Notes: a model not told the origin generated them from the sequence alone. 64,000 nucleotides of DNA from Gonapodya prolifera JEL478 (GCA_001574975.1 KQ965758.1:66763-130762), one strand, 5' to 3'; shown: positions 35,657-48,720, numbered from the stretch's first letter. Program-made: numbers and translations.

Positions 35657-37603
35657 TTACAACTTCAACTGAGCCGCACTCGCGGCAGTTTTCAGGTCTA
35701 TCAATTTCGGGTCAATCACTATGACCGTCCGCGCTGCGAATTTGCCAGCTCGCATGTTGTTCCACGCGGTGTTGATTTCGTCAAGAGAGACGGTCTCGAC
35801 AATGGGTTTTACGACGCCGTTGGCGACGAGTCTGTAGGCCTCCGCCAATTCGGCTCGCTACAATTACAAGAATTATAAAACGCATAGTGTATGAAGGGAA
35901 GAGCGGAGGACCACTTACGGTACCCAGAATCACGCCTGTTATCTGCAGCGCTTTGAAGACGACAATTTTGGGCACAATCTGGATCGGGCTTTATAAACAA
36001 AGGAACAGCGATGTTAGATCCGAGGCAAAGATCGCAGAGCGTGTACATTCACTCACTTGGAGGGCAGACTGATCCACACACAAGTCGCATTCATTCGAGC
36101 AATCTTGATAGAGGTCGCGAATGCCGATTCGTGCACTGCAAAAGGACTGTCCAACCGTTTGTCATCATTTTCTAAACAATCGGCCCCTACCGGCAGTGAC
36201 GATAACGCCCATACATCCACCGTCAGTGAACTTCATGACCTCGGATGCCAATTTCGGGTTGGTCGCGCTGAACGCCTTTTTGGCACCAAGACGCACACCC
36301 AAATCGAGTTTCTCTTGCGCGACGTCGATGGCAATAACCTGATATCCGAGGGCAGTGGCGTATTGCTAAATTGAAATGTTCGTTAGTGGTACTGTTGGTA
36401 ACGAAAAAGGAAAGTGTACAAACAATGGCGAGGTGTCCCAATCCGCCGATACCTGTGCCCCGGAAGGATGTGTAGTATAACAGATCTGGATATCACGAGC
36501 TTTGTGCGATGTGCTCACCCTGCATCACAAATTGAGAACATGAGAACTCGCGTACATCTCATCACGGACGAACATACCCACAATAACAGCGACCCAGGTT
36601 CCTGGTCGTTGCTTGATTTGCCGCACGGCAGAGTAGACGGTGTGACCGGCGCAGGCAACGGGCGCCGCTTCTGTGAACGCAACACCGTCGGGGATCTTGA
36701 TGGCCTGCGAGTGCCACAATTACAGGTCAATCGACGGTCGACAGATGAGAGGTGTTGATTTTGGAACATACGTATTGTCCGTGGACTTTCTGGTAGTCGC
36801 AGTAGCACCCGTCACTTCCTCCACCGGTTTGAACATACTTGGGTCGTGGGTCAGTCGACATGACCGGGACACAAGGCTCGTCACCATCTCACCTTTCGGC
36901 AGTGGTTCTCCCTGCCTTCGTGACACTCTACGCAAGCATTACAAGACGAGTTTCTAAAGACAATCATAGACATCCGATTATCCTTTGCTGGCGGTTTGAA
37001 TGTGGAGATGTGATCTTACACGTTTCCAATGGCCACGCGCTCCCCGAGCTTGAGGTGCTTGACTGCACTTCCAAGCTTCACGACAATTCCAACACCCTCG
37101 TGGCCAGGAATGAGCTGTTTCGGGGGTGGGTATCGGTGCGCAGTGTGAACATTCACCGACACGCAACACCACCGAAGACATGGGTCTCACCGGCAGCCGC
37201 ATCATCGCGGGCATTTCACCGTCAGCGATGCTACGCACGTCAGCGAGGTCACCGATGGGGAGGAGTCAGGTTGGGATCGACAGCACCATGAACACAACGG
37301 GTGTCACATTCCATCCACCATATATAGTGCACCAAGGCTCTCACTGTAGATCCGAGTGACTGAGAGCGTGCGAATAATAGAGGATTGGCTATTGAATGGC
37401 CCTGCTGAGACGGAAAGCACCGTCGACCACACTCACCAAATCCCGCTGGCGACGATCTTGACCAGCACCTCATCCGGTTCGACCGAGGGCACGGGCACCT
37501 CCTTAATGACCAGCGGGGCGTTGTGCTTTTCCGCGACGGCGGCCTTCACTGCAATGTCGGATGGGCCGGAAGGGGACGTGCCGACCAGCCGAGTGGGGCA
37601 CAT
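35657..37603 (-). CDS. Zinc-dependent alcohol dehydrogenase (NAD-linked, ADH1/AdhP type)
   Basis: Interconverts alcohols and aldehydes with NAD(P). The N-terminal exon reads AVAEKHNAPLVIKEVPVPSV then ASGI. The catalytic-zinc Cys is split over an intron (TG|T) into a 15-nt microexon at 37345-37359 (HSDL), and the next exon gives HIADGEMPAMMRLP. LIPGHEGVGIVVKLG carries the His ligand. CNACVECHEGRENHC holds the four structural-zinc cysteines, and APVACAGHTVYSA holds the third catalytic ligand. The Rossmann motif is GIGGLGHLAI, then QYATALGYQVIAID. The C-terminus ends SLDEINTAWNNMRAGKFA and RTVIVID, with the stop at 35657-35659. All ligands are present, so the enzyme should be active. It has about ten exons. 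The start at 37603 (MCPTRLVG) is one of two in-frame choices. The lack of a clear presequence suggests a cytosolic enzyme. Confidence 0.88.
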
Positions 37604-38099
37604 GCGGGCAGGGGTGGGTGATGGGAGAAGCAAGAGCATGGCATGGTGAGATGCGGCGGACATGCATGGATTCGAGGACAGGCGGGGGCGTGCGTCGCGG
37701 AATGGAACTGGCGGCCTCAAGTGCTCGAGGTCCGCGGGGCATCGCGATCCCCGGAGATGCATTCCGCACCACACGCAGAAAATGGATTCACGCACTCGTT
37801 TTCGGGATTGCGAGGGCCATGGCGCGGAACTTGTGGGGGTTTCTGTGGTGACGGAAGGGGTTGGAGCACTTCACCGTGACTTGATCCCGAAAATTAGCCG
37901 GTCTCATGAGGCGTGGGAAGCATTCAGATACATACTTCACTTGAATGGAAGCATTCAGTTACATACACATAAATACAAAACCAGAGATATTTCAAAAGGA
38001 CCGTCGCAAAAAGTCGGAAGCTCCCCTACCCAACCCAGTTTCACGAGTCATGATCTCGTGAATCTTCCCCGCGATCCCCCACAATGTGAGTCACATGCG
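37604..38099. other. Intergenic, no gene seen
   Basis: A 500-bp gap between the ADH start and the kinesin stop, both on the minus strand. It should hold the ADH promoter. The open frame on the plus strand (37662-38561) overlaps both neighbours out of frame and is a shadow. Confidence 0.3.
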
Positions 38100-39807
38100 T
38101 CACACACAGCAAGACGCACCCCAGCACCCCGCCACCCCACCACTCACCTCCCTATCCATCTGGTCACTTGCGGCCTGGTTGGGCCTCTCCTTCAGCTTCT
38201 TCTTCCTGTCCGCCGTGCGCGCGTCGATGAGGAGTCCCCACAGCTTGATATATACGGCTTTCGCCCGCTTGGGCGTCACCCCGGGCGAGCGGAGGCAGCG
38301 CGCGAGGAAGTCGCCCTCGGGCAGACGCAGGATTTGACGACCCGATTCGTGTGGGCACAGAAGGTTCGGGTCGACTGCAGGGTAGGCTCGCGCGATCCAG
38401 GTACGCAGGTAGGCGTTGGTCCATGTGGATGGGTTCTTGGGATTGGGGGCGGAGGGCTGAGCTGGTTTGGGAGGGGGGACGCGGAGAGGTTGGATGTATC
38501 GGAGGGTGTTGAGGGTAGCGGAGGTGTCCAGGACGCTTTGGGGATGGGTTGGGGAAGTTGATGTGGTATCTCCACGTCGGATCAGAAAGACGGTTATCTT
38601 ACTTCGGCGAAGCGCAAGCAAAGACGACCGTCCCGCACCGCCTGGGAGACCCCAGCTCGAACAGATCCTTGAGCAGGAGAGTGAGCCTGTTTGTGCGGTA
38701 GGGTATGTGGACAAACTTGTCAGGTGACAGTGCCGCCAGCGCGCGGTTCCTGATGCAGTCCTTGAGCACAGCCAGACTCTTATTTATCTCCTTGGTCTCT
38801 GCGATGCGCTCCCTGGAATGCTCCGCTACGTCTGCCGCCGACTCGGAACCGGCCAGGTCAACAAGGTACATCAGGCCATCCTCGGCTTCGGGAACGCGGG
38901 TGTTGACCACTCTGAGGCGGATGACTCCGTGGGAGCGAGAGGACGTGTCGTTCTTCAGAGTGCTGGCTGTGCTTCGCTGAGACGTGGCGAGTTCGATGAG
39001 GGCGAGCACGTCGGCCGACGAAGACGCCATCTCTTCTCGCGTGCCTCGAACTTGAACGGAGCCAAACTTGTCCTCGGCAATTTGAACGGGGTTTCGGTCC
39101 GAAAGGAGGTCGAAGACGTTGGGTCCAAAAATTTCGAACGAGCTAAAATGGATTTGGAAGTCCGCTGTTATGGAGACGGGTGGCTCCCCGTCCTGTTGTG
39201 TGCGGTAGATGGCTTCATGGAAAAAGTCCCGCGCAATGCTCTGGCTCATTGCTGGCGGACCAAACAAATCATGCCACGAGTAGAGACAACCAGAGCTTCC
39301 CATCCATAAAATTTACATACCAGTCATCGTGTGTGTCTTGCCGCTTCCAGTTTGCCCATATGCCATAACCGTTGACACGCCGCCACCTAGGGTTAGGGCA
39401 ATCATCCCGCGCAGTGCGTTCCGATAGACGGACTCATTGTCGTCATCGGGCCCGAATGCCATGTCCGCCTGGAACGAGGTTGTGCGTACGGCGCCGGGGC
39501 CCTTGTGACTAGCTGCCGGCGCATGCACGTGGACGTTCGGGTTTCGGGGATCGACCACCGAAAAGCATCCTCGCGCTATTTCGCCAGGCAAGAGAGGTCT
39601 GATCCGGATGCAAACGGTCGTGTCAGGTGTATCATGAGGGTCGAGGGTGGAAGAAGACGATTGCTGCGCGGGAAGCGGGACTGGAGGGGTTAGAGAAGCT
39701 GAGCTTCGAGCGATTGCGTCGAGTGTTGGTAACGGGTCTTGGAGGAGATGCGAGAGGGGGTGTGCGGAAGGTGCGGACGCCGACGCGGGTTGTCGCGCAG
39801 TCTGCAT
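38100..39807 (-). CDS. Kinesin motor protein, kinesin-13 / KIF24-like
   Basis: An ATP-driven microtubule motor, with the head from the start at 39807. It opens CIRIRPLLPGEIARG, then the P-loop AYGQTGSGKTHTM. A 70-nt intron follows, then FEIFGPNVFDLLS, switch I NDTSSRSHGVIRL, switch II YLVDLAGSES, KEINKSLAVLKDCIRNRA and HIPYRTNRLTLLLKDLFE. CASP is joined over an intron to LDTSATLNTLRYIQPL. KDCIR and the short non-processive head resemble depolymerising kinesin-13 and KIF24. After the motor comes about 120 residues with a compact helical block (WTNAYLRTWIARAYP, RQILRLPEGDF, RAKAVYIKLWGLLID), possibly SAM-like, ending at 38100. No long coiled coil follows, so it would not form a classical stalk. 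A GTGAGT near the end leaves open a further 3' exon. Confidence 0.82.
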
Positions 39808-40734
39808 GGACTTTGAGTTTGAGTTGCCTTGGTGAGTGGTGACTGCGACTGCAGCGCGAAGCAGTTGAGTGGAATGAGAGCGACGACGGGAGCAAACCTA
39901 GTCAGTGCAAGTGCTGCGGACAGCACCTCAACAAACCTTTCATGGCGGGAACTCCTCTCAACCGTTTCCTCCTCATTGGAGACACTCAGTACGAGGAACA
40001 AATTGGCGTGAAGTGGAAAAGCGAGGGGCAGGCATATGTAGCGCGATGCAGGCTTGGGGCTTCGGCTGCAGCAAATGGTGGGTTCACTCGCACATTCGCA
40101 CGATGCAAGCAGCGGTGATCCGAGACAATCCCAGTCCTGTGCGCTACCTCGGTGGTATGTTCCACTGCTTTTCTTACGCCAGTTCTCCCCCGTGCGCTGC
40201 TCTCTCATCCCAAAGACGTATCGCAATTCATCAAGATGATTCGCACAGCGGAGGGGGCGCCTCGCCTCAAATCAACAAGCATGCATGGCGAGAAAGTTTA
40301 CCACCCCTGCTCACACGAAAATGTGTAGGCATCCTCCTCATCACACTAGCAAACACCGCAAGAGCGAACCTTGTGACGTTCTTTCTTGAAATTCGCAGTA
40401 GCACGTCATTCTAGTTTGCCGATACAAATGAATGGCGGATGTGCAAATGTTTCGATGGCGATACATCGATTGAACTTCGCGCCTCCCTAGCCGTGGAGTC
40501 CTTATTTACATCCATATGAACACCCTTTCCCGCGGGATTAGAACGGAATTCATCCACGCCACAATCATCACAGCGCGACTCTTTCACGCAAACGCACAGT
40601 CGTCGCCATCCATCGTCGCCCGCCTTCCTAAACTCCGCATTCACTGTTCCTTGACGCTCACATCATCTGCGGACATACCACCCACCTTTGAGGTGCCTTC
40701 AGCAGTCAGTTCCGCGTGATATCAGACTGCTTGG
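39808..40734. promoter_or_regulatory. Divergent intergenic region (kinesin / ABC transporter)
   Basis: About 930 bp between two genes transcribed apart. Frames here are short and inconsistent. It should hold both promoters; no specific element is identified. Confidence 0.35.
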
Positions 40735-43700
40735 ATGGCAGCCAGCACGCCCGATGCTGGGTCAAGCGGCGTACCTGAGGTTTTGATCCCCCTAGCGCCA
40801 ATGTCAGGCGACAATGGTGACATGCAACGATCGAGCCTCAACACGACATCGCTTTCAAACACAATTCATCCCGAATCGACAGAAACCCCAAAGGAGAATG
40901 GACACACCCCTCAGACCGATGAAAATTCGCCAAAGAAAAGTTGGTGGAAGCCTGAAGAGAAGGGAGACGCAAAGCCCCCTCAAGAGGAGAAACCAAAACG
41001 TGTGGGATTGTTCCAACTGTAAGTCCCTCGCTTCGCTGGTGCCTTTTGTGTGCGGGTGTAACGGTATCATATCCCCAACAGGTTCCGCTTTTCGAACACC
41101 TTTGAGCGGATCATTATGGTGCTCGCACTCGCCGCTGCTGTCACCTCTGGCATAACCCTACCCCTGCTCAACATTTTCCTCGGTGGTAAGCATGACAGTC
41201 CTGTCTCATCAGAACCTTTGTTCTGAATTACACCTCCAACTTGCAGATATCATCGGCACCATAACCATCTACGACCCCCGCTGCGACTCTACCGACCCTG
41301 ATGTGCGCGGGGCGACCCGCGCAGCATACCAAGGCGTTGAGTGTGGTGTGGACAAGTTCAATGAGGACATTCGTAGAGGGTGCTTCATCTTCGCAATCTT
41401 GGGGGTCATCCAGCTCGCGACGGTTTACATCCACGTGAGTTGCGGCACGGATAAAATAAAGCAATTATAATCGATTACTCTATGCGCCTCAGAATGCTGT
41501 GTTCTCTTATGCAGCCGAAACCCAAGCCCGCCGAATCCGTGAGGCTTTCTTCAAGTCCTTGCTCACACAAGACCAAGGATGGTTTGACGTGGGTTGCGGC
41601 GGAATTTGCATGTTGCTCTATCGTGGCTCATTTTTTCCTTCCTGCCCAACACAGAGTCAACTCACCGGTGACCTTGTCACTCGTATTACTGCTGACATTG
41701 CTCAAGTGCAGGAGGGTCTCGGCCCCAAAATGTCCCAAATCGTCCAGTTCGGCTCCGCTTTCGTGACGGGCATTCTTCTTGGGTTCTTGAAGGGATGGCA
41801 AATGTGAGCTTGAGCCTACTGCCTTCCGAATTCGCCATTCAAGTCTCTCCCTTCGTCGCTAATATCACCAAACCAATTAGGACTCTCGTCATCTTTGCTG
41901 GAGTTCCTATCATTGGCGTCGCCGGGGCCCTACTCGGCGTCCTCCTCCAGTCAATGGCCACACAGAATGCCACTGCTTACGCTGGCGCCGGCGCAGTCGC
42001 GACCCAGGCTTTTGCAGCCATCAAGACCGTTGTAGCCTTTGGAGGAGAGTCCAAGGAGGACCGAAAGTACGGGAAATGCCTCGACGAGTGAGTTGGGTGT
42101 CAGCGCACTGAAAGAATTGGCAATTGGCGTTTGACTTCTCTGTCTTCTCTACAGAGCGTACAGGGTTGGCAGACGAGCCGCGCTCGTGCAAGGATTTGGT
42201 CTGGGTTTCGTCAACATGTTGATCTACTGGGTATTTGCATTTGGGTTCTGGTATGGATCGACCCTTGTCGCCAACGGGTCGTACAGCGGAGGACAGGTGT
42301 TGAGTAAGCAAACCAATGACACCTCCAGCACGCTCGATCTTACTGACCACTAATTACCTAACGTTCTCTCCCTTACCATGCTTCAGCCGTCTTCCTCTCC
42401 GTCCTCGTCGGTGCTTTCTCTCTCGCCACCGTTGGGCCGAACCTCCCCTTCATCTTTACCGCCCAGGGCGCCGCTTATCAGCTGTACACCATCATTGACC
42501 GAACATCCCCAATAAATCCCTTGGGTACGACTGGCGCGCAGCCTCCCAAGGTCGACGGGCGGATCGAACTCCGCAACGTGACGTTCCGATACCCATCCAG
42601 ACCCGACGTTGTGGTACTGGACGACTATTCCCTGACCGTGGAGGCGGGTCAGACCGTGGCCCTGGTGGGGGGCTCTGGCTCTGGCAAGTCAACAATCGTG
42701 AAGCTCGTGGAGCGCTTCTACGACCCAGAAAAGGGACAAGTGCTTCTAGATGGAACCGATCTCAAGGACCTAAACGTCGGTTTCCTACGCACCACAGTCG
42801 GAATCGTGTCGCAGGAGCCAATTCTTTTTGATCGCTCTGTCAAAGAGAACATATTATACGGCATCAGTGTGGAAGCTCGCAACACATTGTCCAAGGAGAA
42901 ATTAGATGCCATGGTTGTGGAGGCCGCCAAGACAGCGAACTGTCACGAATTTATTGTGAACTTGCCAAAGGGGTATGACACCGTTGTTGGGGCTCAGGGT
43001 GGGCAGATTTCGGGTGGACAGAAACAAAGAGTAGCAATTGGTAAGAACACCGTCACTTTTACAGTGGGCCGCTGAAACTTCATTCTACTCACTGTCAAAA
43101 AGCCCGCGCGATTATTGGAAACCCGGTGTGTGTGAATGAGCGGTGCTCCTGAATGTTTACTAAATAGTCTTTTCTAACAGCGAATACTGTTACTGGACGA
43201 GGCTACGAGCGCTTTAGATACTGCTAGGTATGCTCCCTCTTCCTCCATTGCTTCTAAGGGTACTTGTGAATGAACTCATCTTTCTCCAGCGAGCGTCTCG
43301 TGCAAGCTGCTCTCGATAAAGCCGCGGAAGGACGGACAACAATTGTGGTTGCGCAGTAAGTATATTTTTCGCAGTATGACAATAAGAATGGCTTCATTCC
43401 TTTAAACCCAGCCGGTTGTCGACGATCAAGAATGCGAACAAGATTGTTGTCATGAAACTTGGCAAAATCGTGGAGTCGGGAACCCACACCGAGCTCATTG
43501 ACGCCAATGGCCTTTACGCAGAGCTTGTTCGGGTGCAGGAACTGCGAATGGGGAGGCGCAGGTCTTCTGGTAACATTAGAGTCGGAAGGCGGAGCTCTGG
43601 AGCCCTTTCGGAAGTCTCAGAAGGAGAACGGGTCCCGACCAGCATGCGCAAAGCGTCTCAGCCCGTATCTGTTGCGTCGAAAGTATCAAACCGGAGTGGG

Positions 43701-46500
43701 GCACTTTCTGTGAAGGATGCAAGTGGTGCGCCTGATTCGTCAAACGTAGAAGCCGCCGTTCCCATGGATGAAGAACCACCACTTGATGGAGAAGAATCTG
43801 AAAGCGAAGCAGAAGACGTTAAAACGGGCCAAGATATGGGTTTGACTCTTAAGAAGGGTCTGTCAACCGAGATGATGGCCCTTTCGGCTGAAGGCGAGTG
43901 CATCATCTCGTTTTGGTGGTCCTGCGAAATGTTCTTATGTATCAGATGACTGAACAGAACGCAAGAAAAAGATAAAGGAAGCCGAGGAGGCTCGATTGTC
44001 TAAGCTCCCCACACCATGGTTGCGCTTGTATAAAATGGCTCTTCCCCAATGGTAATTCCCGCTCTCGTTGCGTCACAGCTTAGCCCCTCAAACGCCGCCG
44101 CCGCCTTCCTTACAGGCCTCTATATCTTATTGGAATGATTGCTGCAGCAGCGAATGGCAGTATATTCCCACTGTTCTCCATTTTGTTTGCGCGCATTCTT
44201 AATGTCTACCGACCTGACAACACGAATGTGCAAGGAGATGCCAAGTAGGTTCTGACAATTGAGAATGCTGCACTACCGCCTTGCTGATGTTCTTCAACCT
44301 AGCTTTTGGTCGCTTATGTTTGTCGTTATCGGAATTGGTGGATTATTTTCAAACTTTGCTTCATTTTCGACCTTTACCATTGGGGGAGAATCCCTCACCC
44401 GAACGCTCAGAGGTGCATCGTTTCGCGCTCTTCTGCGTCAGGAAATTGGTTTCCACGATGACGAGAAAAACAGCGTCGGCGCACTTACAACAAAATTAGG
44501 TGAAATATAGGCCTGACCACGTCATTTCACCACTGAATCTGCAATTGACAATCAATTGCTATTTTTGTTCTTAGCTGAGGAAGCAAATGAAGTCAAGGGC
44601 CTTGTAAGTGGGGTTCTTTCTTCACTTTTCTCGACAGCGGCAACTGTTTTGGCTGGATTAATAATCATGTTCGCCAACGGATGGTGAGAAATCAATTTCA
44701 ATAGTCGATTGTTTCCTCGCTTTCTATGCTGATGCTTGCATTCAGGCAATTAACTCTGTGAGAATTGTGAAAGCATGAACTATCATTCCGTCGGTACTTA
44801 CATAGTCGACAGGGCTATCATTATCTTCTTTCCGCTTCTCGCATTGGAGGGCTACTTCCAAATTGCAGCGATAAAGGGGGCCAAGGAACAAATCTCGACG
44901 TTGTATGCACAGAGCAATCGAATTGCGACGGAAGCAATCACCAATATTAAAACAGTGGCTACACTGGTATGTTTAACGGAGGCGCTTGGCGGATTGTTTC
45001 AACATTGACGCAAATGCGATGCTAACTAGCGAAAAGAAGAGATGTTTTTTGCTGAATTCCAGCAGAAACTTGAACAACCTTACCGAACTGGAGTGCGCAC
45101 CGCTCTCCAAACAAGTGTGGTGAGTGTCCGCATTCTCCCGTCGCTCTGACTCCTTCTCAACTTTAAATTTAGGGGCTCGGAATCTCGCAGGGAATCCAGT
45201 TCTGGATGAATTCTTTTAGTGAGTATCGAGTCATAGGTTAGATTCAAAGTTCAAGTTTTGAAATGCCTTCTGTCCAGCATTTTACATCGGCGGTATTTTT
45301 GTTGCGAATGGACTTTACACAGGTCTGCAGCTGACCCAAACATTCTGTAAGTCCAATAGAGGTGTGACGTTCATTTGTTTTGGATATCCCCTCACATTTT
45401 GCATTTTTAGTCGCTGTCCTGTTTACTGCTCAGCAGGCCGGGCAAGCTTCTTCGTTTGCACCAAATGTGGCGAAAGCGCGCATTTCAGCGGCAATGATTT
45501 TTGAACTTATTGACCGCGTCCCGCGAATTGATAGCTCTTCAGCGGAAGGTACCAGGCTTAAAACTGAGGGGAACTTTGCAGGAAAAGAAATGGAGTTTTC
45601 TTATCCAATTCGACCAGACACGAAAGTGTTGAAGGGATTGGACGTTAAGGGACTGAAAGGTCAAACTGTTGCGCTTGTGGGACCATCGGGGTGCGGAAAG
45701 AGCACAGTGATTGCGCTCTTGGAAAGACTTTATGATGTATCTGATGGTGCTATGACGGTTGAAGGGAGCGATGTCCGCGAATGGCACTTGGAGTCTCTCC
45801 GACATGAAATGGCCCTTGTCGGCCAAGGTGAGTCATTTGACCCCTAGGTTTCTTCAAGTTCTCTGCCAACCATCATCTGTATAGAACCTATTCTTTTTAG
45901 TGGATCGATATATGACAATATCGTCTATGGTGTTCCAGATACGGGCGTTCCCCCGACGCAGGAAGATGTTGAATCCGTTGCTCGCATGGCAAATATCCAC
46001 GACTTCATCATGTCGCAACCGGATGGATACAACACAAACGTTGGTGAACGGGGCTCTTTGCTGAGTGGAGGACAGAAGCAGCGGTAAGGTTTTGGAACTA
46101 TTTCGTGGTCGTGGTAGGGGAGTGAAAATTTTCGTTCAAAAAAGGGTGGCCATCGCCCGAGCACTCATCCGAAACCCAAAAATACTTCTGTTGGATGAAG
46201 CAACGAGTGCCCTTGACAGTGAAAGGTTGGTTGTAGATGCATTTCATTCTCATTGAAATCTCCACATCAACACATTTATTGCTGCACAGCGAGAAAGTTG
46301 TTGAACTTGCACTTAAATCTGCCAGCAAAGGTCGCACGACTGTGTCCATCGCACACCGACTCTCCACGATACAGGACGCAGATATAATCTTTGTGATCAA
46401 CCGCGGCGTAGTTGTGGAATCTGGCAAGCATTTGGCATTGATTCAAAAGAAAGGACAGTACTTTGAGCTCGTCCAGCAGCAACGTTTAGCTTCGACGTAA
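40735..46500 (+). CDS. Full-length ABCB exporter (P-glycoprotein / MDR type)
   Basis: A plasma-membrane efflux pump of the layout TMD-NBD-TMD-NBD. A polar N-tail from 40735 precedes [21 protein letters not shown] and six helices. NBD1 (about 42570-43480) has Walker [11 protein letters not shown]-loop VSQEP, signature ISGGQ, Walker [13 protein letters not shown] and H-loop VAHRLST. A charged linker of about 120 residues with RRSSG repeats follows. TMD2 begins near [20 protein letters not shown]2 (about 45580-46500) has [36 protein letters not shown] and IAHRLST, ending with the stop at 46498-46500. Both ATP sites look intact; only the first signature has Ile for Leu. About twenty small introns cut the gene, some inside Walker B and the signature-to-Walker B linker. 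The fungal family exports drugs, lipids or peptide pheromones; the substrate is unknown here. Confidence 0.93.
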
Positions 46501-46683
46501 GAGAATGGACATTACTTGGAGCTTGTCAGCAGCAGCGTTTAGATTCGTCGTTGGAGATGTCTGCATTGTGTGGCGCAGATTTTAGACAATAATTTTTTGC
46601 TGACTTTGATAGCATCACAATAGACTAGATATGAGATCTTCAATATGTCTTTGCCAGGGGGGAAAGAATAATGAAGTTGGTTA

Positions 46684-47878
46684 TTGGCACACACGCTGTT
46701 TGACTCGCACGCTTCTCACAACCCAACGGGTCCCTTCCCTTCAATTATGTACCTCGCCCACGGAATCTCGTCGCCGCTCTCCAATCAGTTTAGCTCACCA
46801 GATCGCGACAATGATCACTCGCTGGACCCGATAATGGATTCTTTGATGCTTCCGGCAATGGTCAACGATGCCACATCAAATGATGTGATGGAAAATTTCC
46901 TGCAGGATTCCTCAAGCCTTTCGTCATCGGATGGCTCACTATCAATCGTCTGGGAAGACTCGGCTTCAGAGTCCCTGCCAGCTCTCTTCGATGGACTATT
47001 ACCTTGCGAACCCGATGACAGAAAGTCCCCTACAGTGGCCGTGCCAACAAGCGCTACGGGCGATCAAGCTTCTTTTTCGTGTCTCGGAGGAGTGTTCCAG
47101 GAAAAGAAGCGCCAGGGACAAGTACCGAAATGCTGTGCGTTGATATGCTTTCCAATGCCTGCGAATAGCCAGTAAATATATCATTCTAGCGGCTTTTCAT
47201 GCCTCTGCGTCACACAGACAGAAGTAACGTCACAGAATATCCTTATACGCTCCCCTTGTCACGGTAAGTCCGAATAAAGAATTGATCGAAAGTGGACACT
47301 GACGATTTGATTTGGTGCAGGAGCTCGTTTTCAAGCTCTTTCATCTCACAATCCCAAGTTCGAGATAACCCCATCTCGCATCAGATCGTCGATCTCAATC
47401 TCATGCAGACGTGTCGCTACTCCATTTGGGTGAAAACTTGCCTTTTCCCTTCAACCATGGCGATTGGATGATCCCCCCGGCGACCCCAACAACAGACGAG
47501 CATTTCAGTCTCTATGATCAATCACCAGTTCCTCGCTCTCGACGTGGGAATGCACATAACTCTGCTGCCACAACGGAGAACGGTTTTGCCAATATCCCTC
47601 ACTTCACTGGAGATGGGTCACAAAGCCGCCCAAGTGTATTCCATTCCATTTCTTTTCGGCACCATCTCTGCAAAAGAGTTTTCGTCACAGGGGGAGCAAT
47701 CGGTGGAAATGGAACAACCAGGGAATCACGAACACGTCATATCACTTGCCGCTCCTTCAATTGTTTCACGATGGTGGGTAAATACGGTTGGACACCACCC
47801 GTAACGTTGACCGTCCAAAGAAGATCCGAGCAAGGCAAAGCTTCACGTTATTTGTGTATTAGACAGAAAAAATATTAA
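46684..47878 (+). CDS. Uncharacterised protein, possible regulator, poorly resolved
   Basis: I do not recognise this. A first open block (46684-47130) encodes a Ser/Asp-rich, acidic disordered sequence (SSSDGSLSIVWEDSASE). It runs in another frame into a short basic stretch, RKRSARDKYRNA. Possible small exons (about 47190-47260 and 47320-47400) separated by GTAAGT...GTGCAG lead to a second block (47411-47878) reading LPFPFNHGDWMIPPATPT. The acidic region plus basic patch hints at a transcription factor, but no DNA-binding fold can be matched and the exon chain is a guess. It may equally be a decayed gene. Confidence 0.3.
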
Positions 47879-47993
47879 CAGACGTTTCTATACAAAGCGG
47901 GTTGCACGTTCGTCCAGTTCCATTGAAGACACCTGCCGTGTTTCACCAAACGGTAAACAATGCCCACACCGTTTGACATCCACACCCCAGGAA

Positions 47994-48720
47994 CTATTTT
48001 CGAGACGTTCGCTTCAACTTTTCGCGTCGCATTCTTTTCAGGCTATTCCGAGTGAGCCCGCCCTGCAACATCGGAGAAAAGGGATACAACTCCGCTTTCC
48101 CCAGTTTTAATCCAGCGAATGAGGAAAGAATCATCATCCCGTGCTGTCTGCAATAGCGCGTTTGTTGAAGTGGTGGTGGAAACGACCTCAAGCTGCCATA
48201 CGATTCCACCCCTTCAAGAATACAGAATCGGTGGGGTTAGAAGCATTCCACACAGAATTCTCGGATTCCTGCATTTGGTGGAATATACGTTCGACATTCA
48301 AGAATTCGGGTGAGTTGGCAGCACAACGATGGTTGTTGATCGATATCCTTTTGCAACTATGGCCTCTCGTTCGAGGAATGATGGATTCGACTATTCCATA
48401 AGAAGATTCCACGTCCTTGGGAAGGAGACGCACGAGATCGCCAACGCATATGATATCCGTACCCCGCCGCACAATTTCGAGATCTGACTGGTTGGAATTT
48501 TGTCATTTCCCGGACACGGTACCAGACTCCCACATCATCTGGGCGACGCCACGATTCCAATCAGTGCATCTTCCAATATTTCCGTGCTTCCAAACGCCCG
48601 CTGGCATGATATTCTTGGAGTCGACTGTTTCTAAAGAGTTTGCTTGGTCAGGGTCGATGGAGAGGGCAGGCAGCCTAAACACCTCGTAAGCACCCGGTCT
48701 GTTTTCAGCGCCACGATACG
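47994..48720 (-). pseudogene. Coding remnants, weak BAH-domain resemblance
   Basis: On the minus strand three neighbouring frames look coding but do not join cleanly: LPALSIDPDQANSLETVDS (about 48690-48630), WYRVREMTKFQPV (about 48520-48480) and IICVGDLVRLLPKDVESS (about 48455-48400), followed by SPEFLNVERIFHQMQESEN. The order 'YRVxxxTxFQP ... VGDxVRL' recalls the BAH-like region of fungal chromatin and DNA-methyltransferase proteins; this is from memory and unproven. With at least two unexplained frame changes it is probably a decayed gene or an unusually spliced one. Confidence 0.3.

Noticed and set aside
37662-38561. 299-codon plus-strand frame over the kinesin 3' end
   Set aside because: It spans the ADH-kinesin gap and then runs antisense to the kinesin C-terminus. 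It has no recognisable domain.
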